Made by a program: the position numbers and the translations under genes
NCBI RefSeq assembly: GCF_024385525.1
Contig: NZ_JANFLU010000010.1
Location: 62,001 to 126,000, forward strand
Source: Arthrobacter sp. zg-Y238
GTDB taxonomy: Bacteria > Actinomycetota > Actinomycetes > Actinomycetales > Micrococcaceae
Direction: 5' to 3'
DNA: 64,000 nucleotides
The notes under the pieces: model-generated
Told to the model about the DNA's origin: nothing
What the model saw: only the letters and a program-made list of their open reading frames with translations
Database searches by the model: none
Part shown: piece by piece, positions 37,102 to 46,045 of the stretch
Layout: every line of letters begins with the position of its first letter
How positions within the stretch are numbered: the stretch's first letter is position 1

Positions 37102-37140
37102 GAAGGCCGGCGCCGCCCGCATGGGCGGCCACCGGCCTTC
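37102..37140 (-). terminator. Terminator after uvrA
   Basis: GAAGGCCGG at 37102-37110 pairs with CCGGCCTTC at 37132-37140, and CCGCCC with GGGCGG extends the stem inward after a small internal loop. It lies 6 bp after the uvrA stop in the leftward direction. Confidence 0.65.
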
Positions 37141-37146
37141 ATTGGA

Positions 37147-40059
37147 CTACGGGTTGAGGATCTCCGCCAGGAACGTCGCGGTGTGGCTGCCTTCCACCTT
37201 GGCAACCTTCTCCGGGGTGCCGGAGGCAACCACCTTGCCGCCGCCGGTGCCGCCGTCGGGGCCGAGGTCGATGATCCAGTCGGCGCTCTTGATGACGTCA
37301 AGGTTGTGCTCGATGGTGATCACGGTGTTGCCCTTGTCCACCAGTCCCTGCAGCACCTCCAGCAGTTTGCGCACGTCTTCGAAGTGCAGGCCCGTGGTGG
37401 GCTCGTCGAGGACGTAGATGCTGCGGCCGTTGGAGCGCTTCTGCAGTTCACTGGCGAGCTTCACGCGCTGGGCTTCGCCGCCGGAGAGCGTGGTGGCGGG
37501 CTGGCCCAGCCGGACGTAGCCCAGGCCCACGTCCACCAGGGTGTTCAGGTGCCGGGAGATGGGACCGAAGGCGGCGAAGAACTCCGCTGCTTCCTCGATC
37601 GGCATGTCCAGCACCTCGGCGATGTTCTTGCCCTTGTAGTGCACCTCCATGGTTTCCCGGTTGAACCGGGCGCCGTGGCACACCTCGCAGGGCACATACA
37701 CGTCGGGCAGGAAGTTCATCTCGATCTTCAGCGTGCCGTCACCGTGGCAGGCCTCGCAACGGCCGCCCTTGACGTTGAAGGAGAAGCGGCCCGGCAGGTA
37801 GCCGCGGACCTTCGCCTCGTTGGTCTCGGCGAAGAGCTTGCGGATGTGGTCCCACACGCCGGTGTAGGTGGCCGGGTTGGACCGCGGGGTCCGTCCAATG
37901 GGGCTCTGGTCCACGTGGATGACCTTGTCCAGCTGCTCCAGGCCCTCGACCCGGGTGTGCCGCCCGGCGACGTGCTTGGCGCCGTTGAGCTTATTCGCCA
38001 TGGTCTTGTAGAGGATGTCGTTGATCAGCGTGGACTTGCCGGATCCGCTGACACCCGTCACGGCCGTGAAGACGCCCAGCGGAACATCCACGTTCAGGTT
38101 CTGCAGGTTGTTTTCCCGCGCACCAACGATCTTCAGCTGGCGGGACTTGTCCACCTTGCGCCGCTTGGCCGGGATTTCGATCTTCTTGCGGCCGGACAGG
38201 TAGGCGCCGGTGATGGAACGCTCGTTGGTCAGCAGCTCGGCCAACGGGCCGGAGTGCACCACCTCGCCGCCGCGCTCTCCGGCGCCGGGGCCGACGTCGA
38301 CAATCCAGTCCGCTTCCTGGATGGTGTCTTCGTCGTGTTCCACCACGATCAGGGTGTTACCCAGGCTGCGCAGCCGGATCAGGGTATCGATCAGGCGCCG
38401 GTTGTCCTTCTGGTGCAGGCCGATAGACGGCTCATCCAGGACGTACAGCACGCCGACGAGGCCGGAGCCGATCTGCGTGGCCAGGCGGATGCGCTGGGCC
38501 TCGCCGCCGGACAGCGTGGCTGCCGGGCGGTTCAGGCTCAGGTATTCGAGGCCGACGTCGAGCAGGAAGGTCAGGCGGGCCTGGATCTCCTTCAGCACCT
38601 GGTTGGCAATCTGTGCTTCGCGCCCGGTGAGGACCAGAGTGTTGAGGAAGTCCGCGGCTTCACGCAGCGGCAGGGCGCTGATCTCGGCAATGTTGCGGCC
38701 GTTGATCAGCACGGACAGGGACGCCGGGTTCAGGCGCGCTCCCCCGCACTCGGGGCAGGCGATTTCCCGCATGTACTCTTCGTACCGGTCACGGGCGTGG
38801 TCCGATTCGGTTTCCCCGTGCTTGCGGTGGATGTACTGGATGACGCCTTCAAAGCCGGTGCTGTACTTGCGTTCGCGGCCGAAGCGGTTCCGGTACTGGA
38901 CCACTACCTTGTGGTCCTTGCCGTTGAGCACTGCCTCGCGCACCTTGGCCGGCAGCTTCTTCCAGGGCGTGTCCATGGAGAAGCCCATGTCCTTGGCCAG
39001 GCCGTCCAGCAGCCGGTTCCAGTACTCGGTGGTAGCCGTGCCCAGGGACCACGGGGCGATGGCCCCCTCGGCCAGGGACTTGGAAGGATCAGGAATGATC
39101 AGGTCCTCATCGACTTCCAGCCGGGAACCGATGCCGGTGCAGACCGGGCAGGCCCCGAACGGATTGTTGAAGGAGAAGGACCGCGGTTCGATTTCGTCGA
39201 TGGCCAGCGGATGCTCGTTCGGGCAGGCCAGGTTCTCGGAGAAGGTTCGGGTACGTTCGCTGCTGTCCTCGGGGATGTCGACGAAGTCCACCACCACGCG
39301 CCCGTCGGCCAGACCGAGCCCGGTTTCCACCGAGTCCGTGAGCCGCTGCCGGATGCCGTCCTTGGCCACCAGGCGGTCCACGACCACTTCGATGTTGTGC
39401 TTGTACTGCTTGCCGAGCTTCGGCGGATCGGACAACTGGATCTGCTTGCCGTCCACCCGGGCACGGGAGTAGCCCTTGGCAGCGAGTTCCTTGAACAGGT
39501 CGACGAATTCGCCCTTCCGGCCGCGGACCACCGGGGCCAGGATCTGGAAGCGGGTTCCCTCTTCCAGTTCGAGGAGCTGGTCCACGATCTGCTGCGGGGT
39601 CTGCCGGCTGACGGGCTCGCCGCAGACCGGGCAGAAGGGCCGCCCCACACGGGCCCAGAGGAGGCGCATGTAGTCGTGGATCTCGGTGATGGTGCCAACC
39701 GTGGACCGCGGGTTCTTGCTGGTGGACTTCTGGTCGATCGAGACGGCGGGCGAAAGCCCCTCGATGAAGTCGACGTCGGGCTTGTCTACCTGGCCGAGGA
39801 ACATGCGCGCGTACGCGGACAGGGACTCGACGTAACGCCGCTGGCCCTCCGCGAAGATGGTGTCGAAGGCCAGGGAGGATTTGCCTGAACCGGACAGGCC
39901 GGTGAACACGATCATGGCGTCCCGCGGCAGGTCCAGGTCAACGTTGCGGAGGTTGTGCTCGCGCGCACCTTTCACTACCAGGCGGGAAAGGTCATTGGCT
40001 TTATGCGGCACGAACGTGGTGTCAGCCGTCGGAAGAGTCGATTTAGGCACGTTTTCCAC
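37147..40059 (-). CDS. uvrA: UvrA, excinuclease ABC subunit A
   Basis: UvrA is the damage-sensing ATPase of nucleotide-excision repair. The 970-residue protein carries two ABC ATPase modules: Walker [10 protein letters not shown] near residue 54 and GVSGSGKST near 670, each followed by LSGGEAQR. Zinc motifs are seen in [26 protein letters not shown] and the CEACHGDG...CEVCHGARF pair. It starts at GTG 40059. A candidate SOS box lies just upstream, and the gene is followed by a strong stem-loop. Confidence 0.97.
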   Translation of the reverse strand: MENVPKSTLPTADTTFVPHKANDLSRLVVKGAREHNLRNVDLDLPRDAMIVFTGLSGSGKSSLAFDTIFAEGQRRYVESLSAYARMFLGQVDKPDVDFIEGLSPAVSIDQKSTSKNPRSTVGTITEIHDYMRLLWARVGRPFCPVCGEPVSRQTPQQIVDQLLELEEGTRFQILAPVVRGRKGEFVDLFKELAAKGYSRARVDGKQIQLSDPPKLGKQYKHNIEVVVDRLVAKDGIRQRLTDSVETGLGLADGRVVVDFVDIPEDSSERTRTFSENLACPNEHPLAIDEIEPRSFSFNNPFGACPVCTGIGSRLEVDEDLIIPDPSKSLAEGAIAPWSLGTATTEYWNRLLDGLAKDMGFSMDTPWKKLPAKVREAVLNGKDHKVVVQYRNRFGRERKYSTGFEGVIQYIHRKHGETESDHARDRYEEYMREIACPECGGARLNPASLSVLINGRNIAEISALPLREAADFLNTLVLTGREAQIANQVLKEIQARLTFLLDVGLEYLSLNRPAATLSGGEAQRIRLATQIGSGLVGVLYVLDEPSIGLHQKDNRRLIDTLIRLRSLGNTLIVVEHDEDTIQEADWIVDVGPGAGERGGEVVHSGPLAELLTNERSITGAYLSGRKKIEIPAKRRKVDKSRQLKIVGARENNLQNLNVDVPLGVFTAVTGVSGSGKSTLINDILYKTMANKLNGAKHVAGRHTRVEGLEQLDKVIHVDQSPIGRTPRSNPATYTGVWDHIRKLFAETNEAKVRGYLPGRFSFNVKGGRCEACHGDGTLKIEMNFLPDVYVPCEVCHGARFNRETMEVHYKGKNIAEVLDMPIEEAAEFFAAFGPISRHLNTLVDVGLGYVRLGQPATTLSGGEAQRVKLASELQKRSNGRSIYVLDEPTTGLHFEDVRKLLEVLQGLVDKGNTVITIEHNLDVIKSADWIIDLGPDGGTGGGKVVASGTPEKVAKVEGSHTATFLAEILNP

Positions 40060-40077
40060 TGTAGTTCAAACGCCGAT

Positions 40078-40093
40078 TCGAAAAAGTATTCGA
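40078..40093. promoter_or_regulatory. Candidate LexA (SOS) box upstream of uvrA
   Basis: TCGAAAAAGTATTCGA matches the Gram-positive/actinobacterial LexA consensus TCGAAC-N4-GTTCGA at ten of twelve conserved positions. It is located 18 bp upstream of the uvrA start. Regulation by LexA is an inference from sequence and from known SOS control of uvrA. Confidence 0.5.
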
Positions 40094-40283
40094 CCCCCCG
40101 GGTTTCGCCGCGGGCGAAGCCGAGCCGGCCCGGCGCGCCCGGGGTCCCACGGTTTGGGGCGGCTGGTACCGTCTGGGATCCCACCAGCATCAGCAGTGCC
40201 ATCGAGTGGGATGCTGTGCTGTGGGGCTGCGTTGCGGGAACACGCCAGCGCGCAGAGTCGCAAGCCGGAGCGGTGGTTTCGGT

Positions 40284-40700
40284 TTACTGCAGGGCCGCCC
40301 GCAGGAGGGACACGGCGTCGTCATCCGAGACGCCGTTGGCCCGCACTGCCGCGGCATACGCGGCGGCAGCTTCCGCCACCCGGCCGCGGCCGGTATCGCC
40401 GCCCGCCGCGACAACCGTGCCGGCGCGGGACCGCGTGGTGACCACCTGCGCCTGCTCCAGCTCCCGGTAGGCCTTCGCCACCGTGTTGACTGCCAGTCCG
40501 AGGTGTCCGGCAAGTGCACGCACCGGTGGAAGCCGGGTCCCGATGGCGAGCCGCCCCTCGTTCACGGCGTCCAGGATCTGCAGGCGCAGCTGTTCGTAGG
40601 GCGGGACCGAGCTGGCAGCGTCGATCCGGACTCCTGCCAGCACACCGGCATCGTTGCCGGCAGGAGTCGGTGCGGTTGCATGGGTTGTGTCAGGCGTCAT
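40284..40700 (-). CDS. GntR-family regulator, YtrA subfamily
   Basis: A 138-residue regulator with one N-terminal winged helix-turn-helix (PPYEQLRLQILDAVNEG, GTRLPPVRALAGHLGLAVNT, AKAYRELEQAQVV) and a short alpha-helical C-terminal tail of about 45 residues. That length and absence of a large effector domain mark the YtrA subfamily. Such regulators usually sit with ABC transporters, as here: it follows the exporter pair by 9 bp on the same strand. The inducer is unknown. Confidence 0.9.
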   Translation of the reverse strand: MTPDTTHATAPTPAGNDAGVLAGVRIDAASSVPPYEQLRLQILDAVNEGRLAIGTRLPPVRALAGHLGLAVNTVAKAYRELEQAQVVTTRSRAGTVVAAGGDTGRGRVAEAAAAYAAAVRANGVSDDDAVSLLRAALQ

Positions 40701-40709
40701 GCTGCAATG

Positions 40710-42695
40710 CTAGTGCCCGGCCGGATCGGCAGGTGCCGGGGTGTCCGCCGCGGCCGGCCCGGCGACGTCCGCCGCGGCCTCCTGAGCGGGTCCGGCAAAC
40801 TGGGAGCGGTAGAGCTCGGTGTAGAACCCCTCGGCCTCCAGCAGCGCTTCATGGGTTCCCTGCTCCACAATCCGCCCGTCCCGCACCACCAGGATGATGT
40901 CCGCGTCCCGGATGGTGGACAGGCGGTGGGCAATCACGAAGCTGGTGCGGTCCTGCCGCAGGGCGTTCATAGCCAGCCGGATGGCGATTTCGGTGCGGGT
41001 GTCCACGGAACTGGTCGCTTCGTCCAGCACCAGGATGGACGGGTTCGAAAGCCAGGCCCGGGCGATTGTCAGCAACTGCCGCTGGCCCTGGCTCAGCGCC
41101 CCGCCGTCGTAGCCGAGCACGGTGTCGTAGCCCTCCGGGAGGGATCGGACGAAGTGGTCCACGTGGGTGGCCTGCGCCGCCTCGACAATCTGCTCCTCCG
41201 TGGCGCCGGGTGCGCCGTAGGCCAGGTTCTCCCGCACCGTGCCCTCGAACAGCCAGGCGTCCTGAAGCACCATGCCGATGTGGCTGCGCAGTTCCTCGCG
41301 GCGGAGTCGGGCAATGTCGACCCCGTCGATGGTGATGCGGCCCGCGTCCACCTCGTAGAAACGCATCAGGAGGTTGACCAGGGTGGTCTTGCCGGCGCCG
41401 GTGGGGCCCACGATGGCCACGGTCTGCCCGGGCTCCGCGGTGAAGGACAGCTGACGGATCAGCGGCGCATCGGGGCTGTAGCTGAAGGAGACGTCTTCGA
41501 AGGCCACCCGGCCCCGCACAGCCTTCAGGTGTTCGGGCCGGGAAGGGTCCGGCTGCTGCTCCTTCGCGTCAAGCAGGGCGAACACCCGTTCGGCGGAGGC
41601 GACGCCGGACTGGAGCATGTTGATCAGCCCGCCGAGCTGTCCCAGCGGCTGGCTGAACTGGCGGCTGTACTGCACGAAGGCCTGCACGCCGCCGATGGAC
41701 AGCTGCCCGCCGGCAACCTGCAGTCCGCCGACGACCGCCACGGCCACGTAATTGAGGTTCGAGATGAACATCATGGCCGGCATGATGATGCCCGAGACGA
41801 ACTGGGCGCGGAAGGCGGAGCGGTACAAACGGTTGTTGGCGGGGGCGAAGCCTTCGATGACCCGCTCCTGCTGGCCGAAGGCCTTCACCACGTCCTGTCC
41901 GGTGAACATTTCCTCGATATAGCCGTTCACCTCGCCGGTGGACTTCCACTGGGTTTTGAACTCTGCCTGCGAGCGCCGGGCAATGAGGACGGTGACCAGG
42001 GCCGAGACGGGCACGGTAATCACGGCGATCAGTGCCAGCAGCGGGGAGATGGACACCATCATTGCCAGCACGCCCGCGATGGTCAGGACCGAGGTGATGA
42101 TCTGGGTCAGGCTCTGGGAGAGGGTCTGGGCCAGGTTGTCGATGTCGTTGGTGACCCGGCTGAGGACGTCTCCCCGCGATTGCTGCTGGAAGTGGGACAT
42201 GGGCAGCCGGAACAGTTTGCCGTCGACGTCGCGGCGCAGCCGGTACATGGCGTTCTGCACGATGCGGGCGGTCACCCGTGCCTGGAACCAGCCGAAGGCG
42301 AAGGCCGCCAGGTAGATCCCCAGCACGCCGAGCAGGATCCCCGCCAGTCTCCCGAAGTCCAGCCCCTGTCCCGGGACCACGTCCATCGCCGCGAGCATGT
42401 CCGCCAGTTGCCGCTCCCCCGAGTCCCGCAGTGCCTGCACCTGGGCGTCCTTGGACATCCCCGCGGGCAGGCCCTGGCCGATGAAACCGTCGAAGATGAC
42501 GTTGGTGGCCTCCCCGAGGATCCGGGGCGCGCTGACGGCGAGCGCCACGGAGACGACGGCGGCAACCAGTACCGCAGCTACCCGTATCCGGTCCGGTGCC
42601 ATCAGCACCAGGATCCGACGGACACTGGCGGCGAAGTTCTCCGGCTTGACGGTTGCGGCAGCTCCCGGGCGTCCCCGTACCCCCGGCGTACTCAT
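40710..42695 (-). CDS. ABC exporter subunit, catalytically complete half (membrane + ATPase domains)
   Basis: A 661-residue half-transporter. Membrane helices run from about residue 30 to 310, with a larger extracytoplasmic loop near residues 80-135. The nucleotide-binding domain has Walker A GPTGAGKTT, a LSQGQRQ signature, the complete Walker B LVLDEATSSVD and a switch histidine in FVIAHRLST. An Ala/Pro/Asp-rich tail follows. Its partner gene overlaps by four bases. The partner has altered catalytic residues, so the two form an asymmetric exporter like TM287/288 or LmrCD, with this half providing the competent site. Substrate unknown; multidrug or lipid export is typical. Confidence 0.92.
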   Translation of the reverse strand: MSTPGVRGRPGAAATVKPENFAASVRRILVLMAPDRIRVAAVLVAAVVSVALAVSAPRILGEATNVIFDGFIGQGLPAGMSKDAQVQALRDSGERQLADMLAAMDVVPGQGLDFGRLAGILLGVLGIYLAAFAFGWFQARVTARIVQNAMYRLRRDVDGKLFRLPMSHFQQQSRGDVLSRVTNDIDNLAQTLSQSLTQIITSVLTIAGVLAMMVSISPLLALIAVITVPVSALVTVLIARRSQAEFKTQWKSTGEVNGYIEEMFTGQDVVKAFGQQERVIEGFAPANNRLYRSAFRAQFVSGIIMPAMMFISNLNYVAVAVVGGLQVAGGQLSIGGVQAFVQYSRQFSQPLGQLGGLINMLQSGVASAERVFALLDAKEQQPDPSRPEHLKAVRGRVAFEDVSFSYSPDAPLIRQLSFTAEPGQTVAIVGPTGAGKTTLVNLLMRFYEVDAGRITIDGVDIARLRREELRSHIGMVLQDAWLFEGTVRENLAYGAPGATEEQIVEAAQATHVDHFVRSLPEGYDTVLGYDGGALSQGQRQLLTIARAWLSNPSILVLDEATSSVDTRTEIAIRLAMNALRQDRTSFVIAHRLSTIRDADIILVVRDGRIVEQGTHEALLEAEGFYTELYRSQFAGPAQEAAADVAGPAAADTPAPADPAGH

Positions 42696-44425
42696 GCCAC
42701 CTCCTCTGCGGTGAGCTGCGAAGCGACGATCTCCCGGTAGGTGTCCGAGGAAGCCATCAGCTCCGCATGGGTTCCCTGCCCCGCGATCCGCCCTTCTTCG
42801 AGCACCAGGATCTTCGCGGCGTCGGTAATGGTGTTCACCCGCTGTGCCACGACGATTACCGTGGCATCCCGGGTCTGCGGCCTCAGCGCCGCCCGGAGCC
42901 GGGCATCCGTGGCGAAGTCGAGGGCGGAGAAGCTGTCATCGAAGAGGTAGATGGACGGCCGGACCACCAGTGCCCGGGCAATCGCCAGACGCTGCCGCTG
43001 TCCCCCGGAGAAGTTGGCCCCGCCCTGTTCCACCTGATGGTCCAGTCCCCCCTCGGCGGCCCGGACGAAGTCAGCCGCCTGGGCGGTCTCCAGGGCCTCC
43101 CAGAGTTCGGCGTCGGTGGCGTCCGGCCGGCCGAAACGCAGGTTCGAGGCGATGGTGCCGCTGAAGAGGTAGGCACGCTGTGGCACCAGCCCGATGCCGC
43201 GGCGCAGCGAGGACAGGGTCACCCCGGCAATGTCCTGCCCGTCGACGGCAATGCTGCCGGAGGTGGAGTCGAGCAGCCGCGGAACCAGGTTGAGCAGCGT
43301 GGTCTTCCCCGCCCCCGTGGAACCGATGATGGCCGTGGTCTCCCCGGGCAGGGCCTCGAAGCTGAGGTTGAACAGCACCGGGTCCTCGGCGCCCGGGTAG
43401 CTGTACCCGACGTCGGTAAAGGTGAGCCTCCCGCCGTCGTACGCCAGTTTCCCCGCCCCGGGGGCATCCGCAACGCTGGTGCGGGTATCCAGCACTTCGA
43501 AGATACGTTCGGCACAGACCGCTGCACGGGGAAGCATCATGATCATGAACATGGACATCATCACCGCCATCAGGATCTGCATGATGTACGCGATAAATGC
43601 CGTAAGTGCACCGATCTGCATCTGCCCGGCGTCGATCCGGAACGCGCCGAACCAGATCACCGCGACCGTCGCGAGGTTGGCGACCAGCATGGCGGCGGGA
43701 AACAGCAGGGCCAGCAGCTGGCTCACCCGCAGCTGAGTGGAGGTGAGGTCCCTGTTCGCCCCGGCGAAGCGGTCCTGCTCGGAGTGCTCCCGGATGAACG
43801 CGCGGATGACGCTGATTCCCATGATCTGTTCCCGCAGGACCGAGTTGACCCGGTCGATCTGGCGCTGGGCCCGCCGGAACAGGGGAATCAGGCGCTTCAG
43901 CACCAGTCCTATCACCAGGAACAGTGCGGGCAGGATCAACAGCAGGATGCCGGAGAGCGGTATGTCCTGGTTCAGGGCCAGCAGCACCCCGCCCACCCCC
44001 ATGATGGGAGCCGAAACCATCATGGTGAACGTCATCAGCAGGGTCATCTGCACCTGCTGCACGTCATTGGTGGTCCGGGTAATCAGCGACGGCGGGCCGA
44101 ACAGCCCGACTTCCCGGGAGGAAAAGGTCTCCACATTGGTGAACAGGGCCGCCCGGATATTGCGGCCGGCGCTCATGGCCACCCGCGACGCCAGATAGGT
44201 GGCCGAGACGGAACACAGGACCTGGCCTGCCGTGACGGCAAGCATCCAGCCGCCCACCTGCATGATGACGTCCGTGTCCCCGGTAACCACGCCGCGGTCA
44301 ATGATGTCCGCGTTCAGGGTGGGCAGATACAGCGTGGCGACGGTCTGCAGCAGCTGCAGGAGAACGACGGCGGCCACGGCGCCTTTATAGGGGGCCAGAT
44401 TTTCCCGGACCAGCCTCAGAAGCAT
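42692..44425 (-). CDS. ABC exporter subunit, degenerate-site half
   Basis: This 577-residue half-transporter has six membrane helices in its first 310 residues and a nucleotide-binding domain. Walker A is GSTGAGKTT and the signature FSGGQRQR. Walker B is IYLFDDSFSALD, where the catalytic glutamate is replaced by Asp. The switch histidine is replaced by Gln (VVAQRVNTI). Both are hallmarks of the degenerate site in heterodimeric exporters. It is the first gene of the three-gene operon (this gene, its partner, the GntR regulator), divergent from the metallo-hydrolase. Confidence 0.92.
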   Translation of the reverse strand: MLLRLVRENLAPYKGAVAAVVLLQLLQTVATLYLPTLNADIIDRGVVTGDTDVIMQVGGWMLAVTAGQVLCSVSATYLASRVAMSAGRNIRAALFTNVETFSSREVGLFGPPSLITRTTNDVQQVQMTLLMTFTMMVSAPIMGVGGVLLALNQDIPLSGILLLILPALFLVIGLVLKRLIPLFRRAQRQIDRVNSVLREQIMGISVIRAFIREHSEQDRFAGANRDLTSTQLRVSQLLALLFPAAMLVANLATVAVIWFGAFRIDAGQMQIGALTAFIAYIMQILMAVMMSMFMIMMLPRAAVCAERIFEVLDTRTSVADAPGAGKLAYDGGRLTFTDVGYSYPGAEDPVLFNLSFEALPGETTAIIGSTGAGKTTLLNLVPRLLDSTSGSIAVDGQDIAGVTLSSLRRGIGLVPQRAYLFSGTIASNLRFGRPDATDAELWEALETAQAADFVRAAEGGLDHQVEQGGANFSGGQRQRLAIARALVVRPSIYLFDDSFSALDFATDARLRAALRPQTRDATVIVVAQRVNTITDAAKILVLEEGRIAGQGTHAELMASSDTYREIVASQLTAEEVA

Positions 44426-44519
44426 CCTTGCAACGTACGCCCGTCCGCGAGCGCAGACAATACCCGGGTAGGACTGCTGCCCCCAGGCCGGTGCGGGGCC
44501 GGATCGCTAGACTGGCGGA

Positions 44520-45158
44520 ATGGAGGATCTGGAGAACATCACTATCCGCAGCGTGTCCGTCAGCGAAATGGACAACAACGTCTACCTGCTCACCGGTAAG
44601 GCGTCCGGTGCGCAGGTACTTATCGATGCCGCCGCCGACTTCCCCGCCATCCAGCGGCTGCTGGCCGAAGGTGCGCAGGACGCGGCGGTGCCGGCGAAGC
44701 TGGAACTCATCATCACCACGCACAGCCACTGGGACCATGTCCGGGCGCTCGCCGAAACGGCGGCGGCCACCGGGGCGAAGACCGCGGCCGGAACGGCGGA
44801 CATCCCCGACATTGAGGTACCCACGCTTGTCCCCCTGGAGCACGGGGACATCGGCACGTTCCCCGACTTCGAGCTGGAGGCGATCTCGCTGCGCGGCCAC
44901 ACGCCGGGATCCGTTGCCCTGCTCTACCGGGACCCGCACGGACCGGCCCACCTGTTTACCGGGGATTCACTCTTCCCCGGCGGGCTGGGCAACACGCAGA
45001 AGGATCCGGAACGGTTCGCGCAGCTGTACCAGGACGTATTCGAACGTGTGTTCGATTATCTGCCGGATGACACCGTGGTGCACCCCGGTCACGGCGCCGG
45101 CACCACGCTGGGCGCCGAGCGTCCGCACCTGCGGGAATGGAAGGAACGCGGCTGGTAG
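44520..45158 (+). CDS. Metallo-beta-lactamase fold hydrolase, glyoxalase II-like
   Basis: A 212-residue single-domain MBL-fold hydrolase. The zinc motif is TTHSHWDHVRA (HXHXDH) near residues 61-71, with later ligands in LRGHTPGS, FTGDSLFP and VVHPGHGAGTT. Glyoxalase II and related thioester or lactone hydrolases share this layout. The product begins MEDLENITIRSVSV. It is divergent from the exporter operon and convergent with the methyltransferase. Substrate unknown. Confidence 0.88.
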   Translation: MEDLENITIRSVSVSEMDNNVYLLTGKASGAQVLIDAAADFPAIQRLLAEGAQDAAVPAKLELIITTHSHWDHVRALAETAAATGAKTAAGTADIPDIEVPTLVPLEHGDIGTFPDFELEAISLRGHTPGSVALLYRDPHGPAHLFTGDSLFPGGLGNTQKDPERFAQLYQDVFERVFDYLPDDTVVHPGHGAGTTLGAERPHLREWKERGW

Positions 45159-45202
45159 CTGCCGCGTTCCTTGCCGTTAGGGTGCGCCGCTAGGCCGCGC
45201 CG

Positions 45203-45982
45203 CTAGCCCGCCTTCCGCCCCACCATAAACAGGCGCCGGAACGGAAAGACTGTTCCCCAGGCGTGCTGCGGGTAGGCCTCGCGCAGCAGCGCCGCGTATT
45301 CGGTTTCGAAGGCGGCGAAGTCGTCGGCGGACAATGCGTTGATGACCGGACGCAGGGCGGTGCCGCGTACCCATTCCAGGACCGGGTCCACGCCGGGCAG
45401 GACCTGGGAGTAGGTGGTCTCCCATGCATCCGCTTCGAATCCGGCCTCGGTGAAGAGGGCAAGGTAGTCCCGGGGTTCGTCCACGGCGTCGGCATGGCGC
45501 AGCACCCCCTCCAGCTTCGGGGCCCAGGCGGCGCTCGCCGCCAGCTCCCGCATCAGCACGTGCGAGGGTGCGGTGAAGTTGCCAGGCACCTGCACGGCCA
45601 GCCAGGCGCCGTCGTCGAGCTGCTTGGCCCACCGGCGCATCAGGTCCTGGTGGCCCGGCACCCACTGCAGTGCGGCGTTGGACACCACCACGTCCGTGCC
45701 CGGCTCCGGTTCCCAGTCCTCGATCCGGCCCTGCACGAAGTCCAGGTTCGACGGCGCGCCCTCCAGCGCCCGGGCCGAGTCGACCATCTCCTGCGAGGAA
45801 TCGACGCCGGTGACCTGCGCCTGCGGCCAGCGGGCCGCGAGCGAGGCGGTGAGGGCCCCTGTGCCGCAGCCGAGGTCCACCACCCGGGCCGGGGAAGAAG
45901 CCGCTACCCGGGCCGTGAGGTCGAAGAACGGACGGTCGCGGTGCGAGGAGAACTGTGTGTACTTTTCCGGGTCCCATTTCAT
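45203..45982 (-). CDS. tam: Trans-aconitate 2-methyltransferase
   Basis: A 259-residue SAM-dependent methyltransferase. It starts MKWDPEKYTQFSSHRDRPFF, a very characteristic opening for Tam, followed by the SAM-binding VVDLGCGTGALTASLA near residue 33 and VVVSNAALQWVPGHQ near 95. Tam methylates the toxic citrate-cycle by-product trans-aconitate. The methionine before KWDP at 45982 is the best start. The long open frame continuing upstream over the helicase is an artefact of antisense coding. It is divergent from the helicase by 63 bp. Confidence 0.92.
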   Translation of the reverse strand: MKWDPEKYTQFSSHRDRPFFDLTARVAASSPARVVDLGCGTGALTASLAARWPQAQVTGVDSSQEMVDSARALEGAPSNLDFVQGRIEDWEPEPGTDVVVSNAALQWVPGHQDLMRRWAKQLDDGAWLAVQVPGNFTAPSHVLMRELAASAAWAPKLEGVLRHADAVDEPRDYLALFTEAGFEADAWETTYSQVLPGVDPVLEWVRGTALRPVINALSADDFAAFETEYAALLREAYPQHAWGTVFPFRRLFMVGRKAG

Positions 45983-46045
45983 GCGCCCGAGCCTACCCGC
46001 CGCAGCCCGCGGAAAACGGGACCGGCACGTCCCCGTTAGTCTGGT

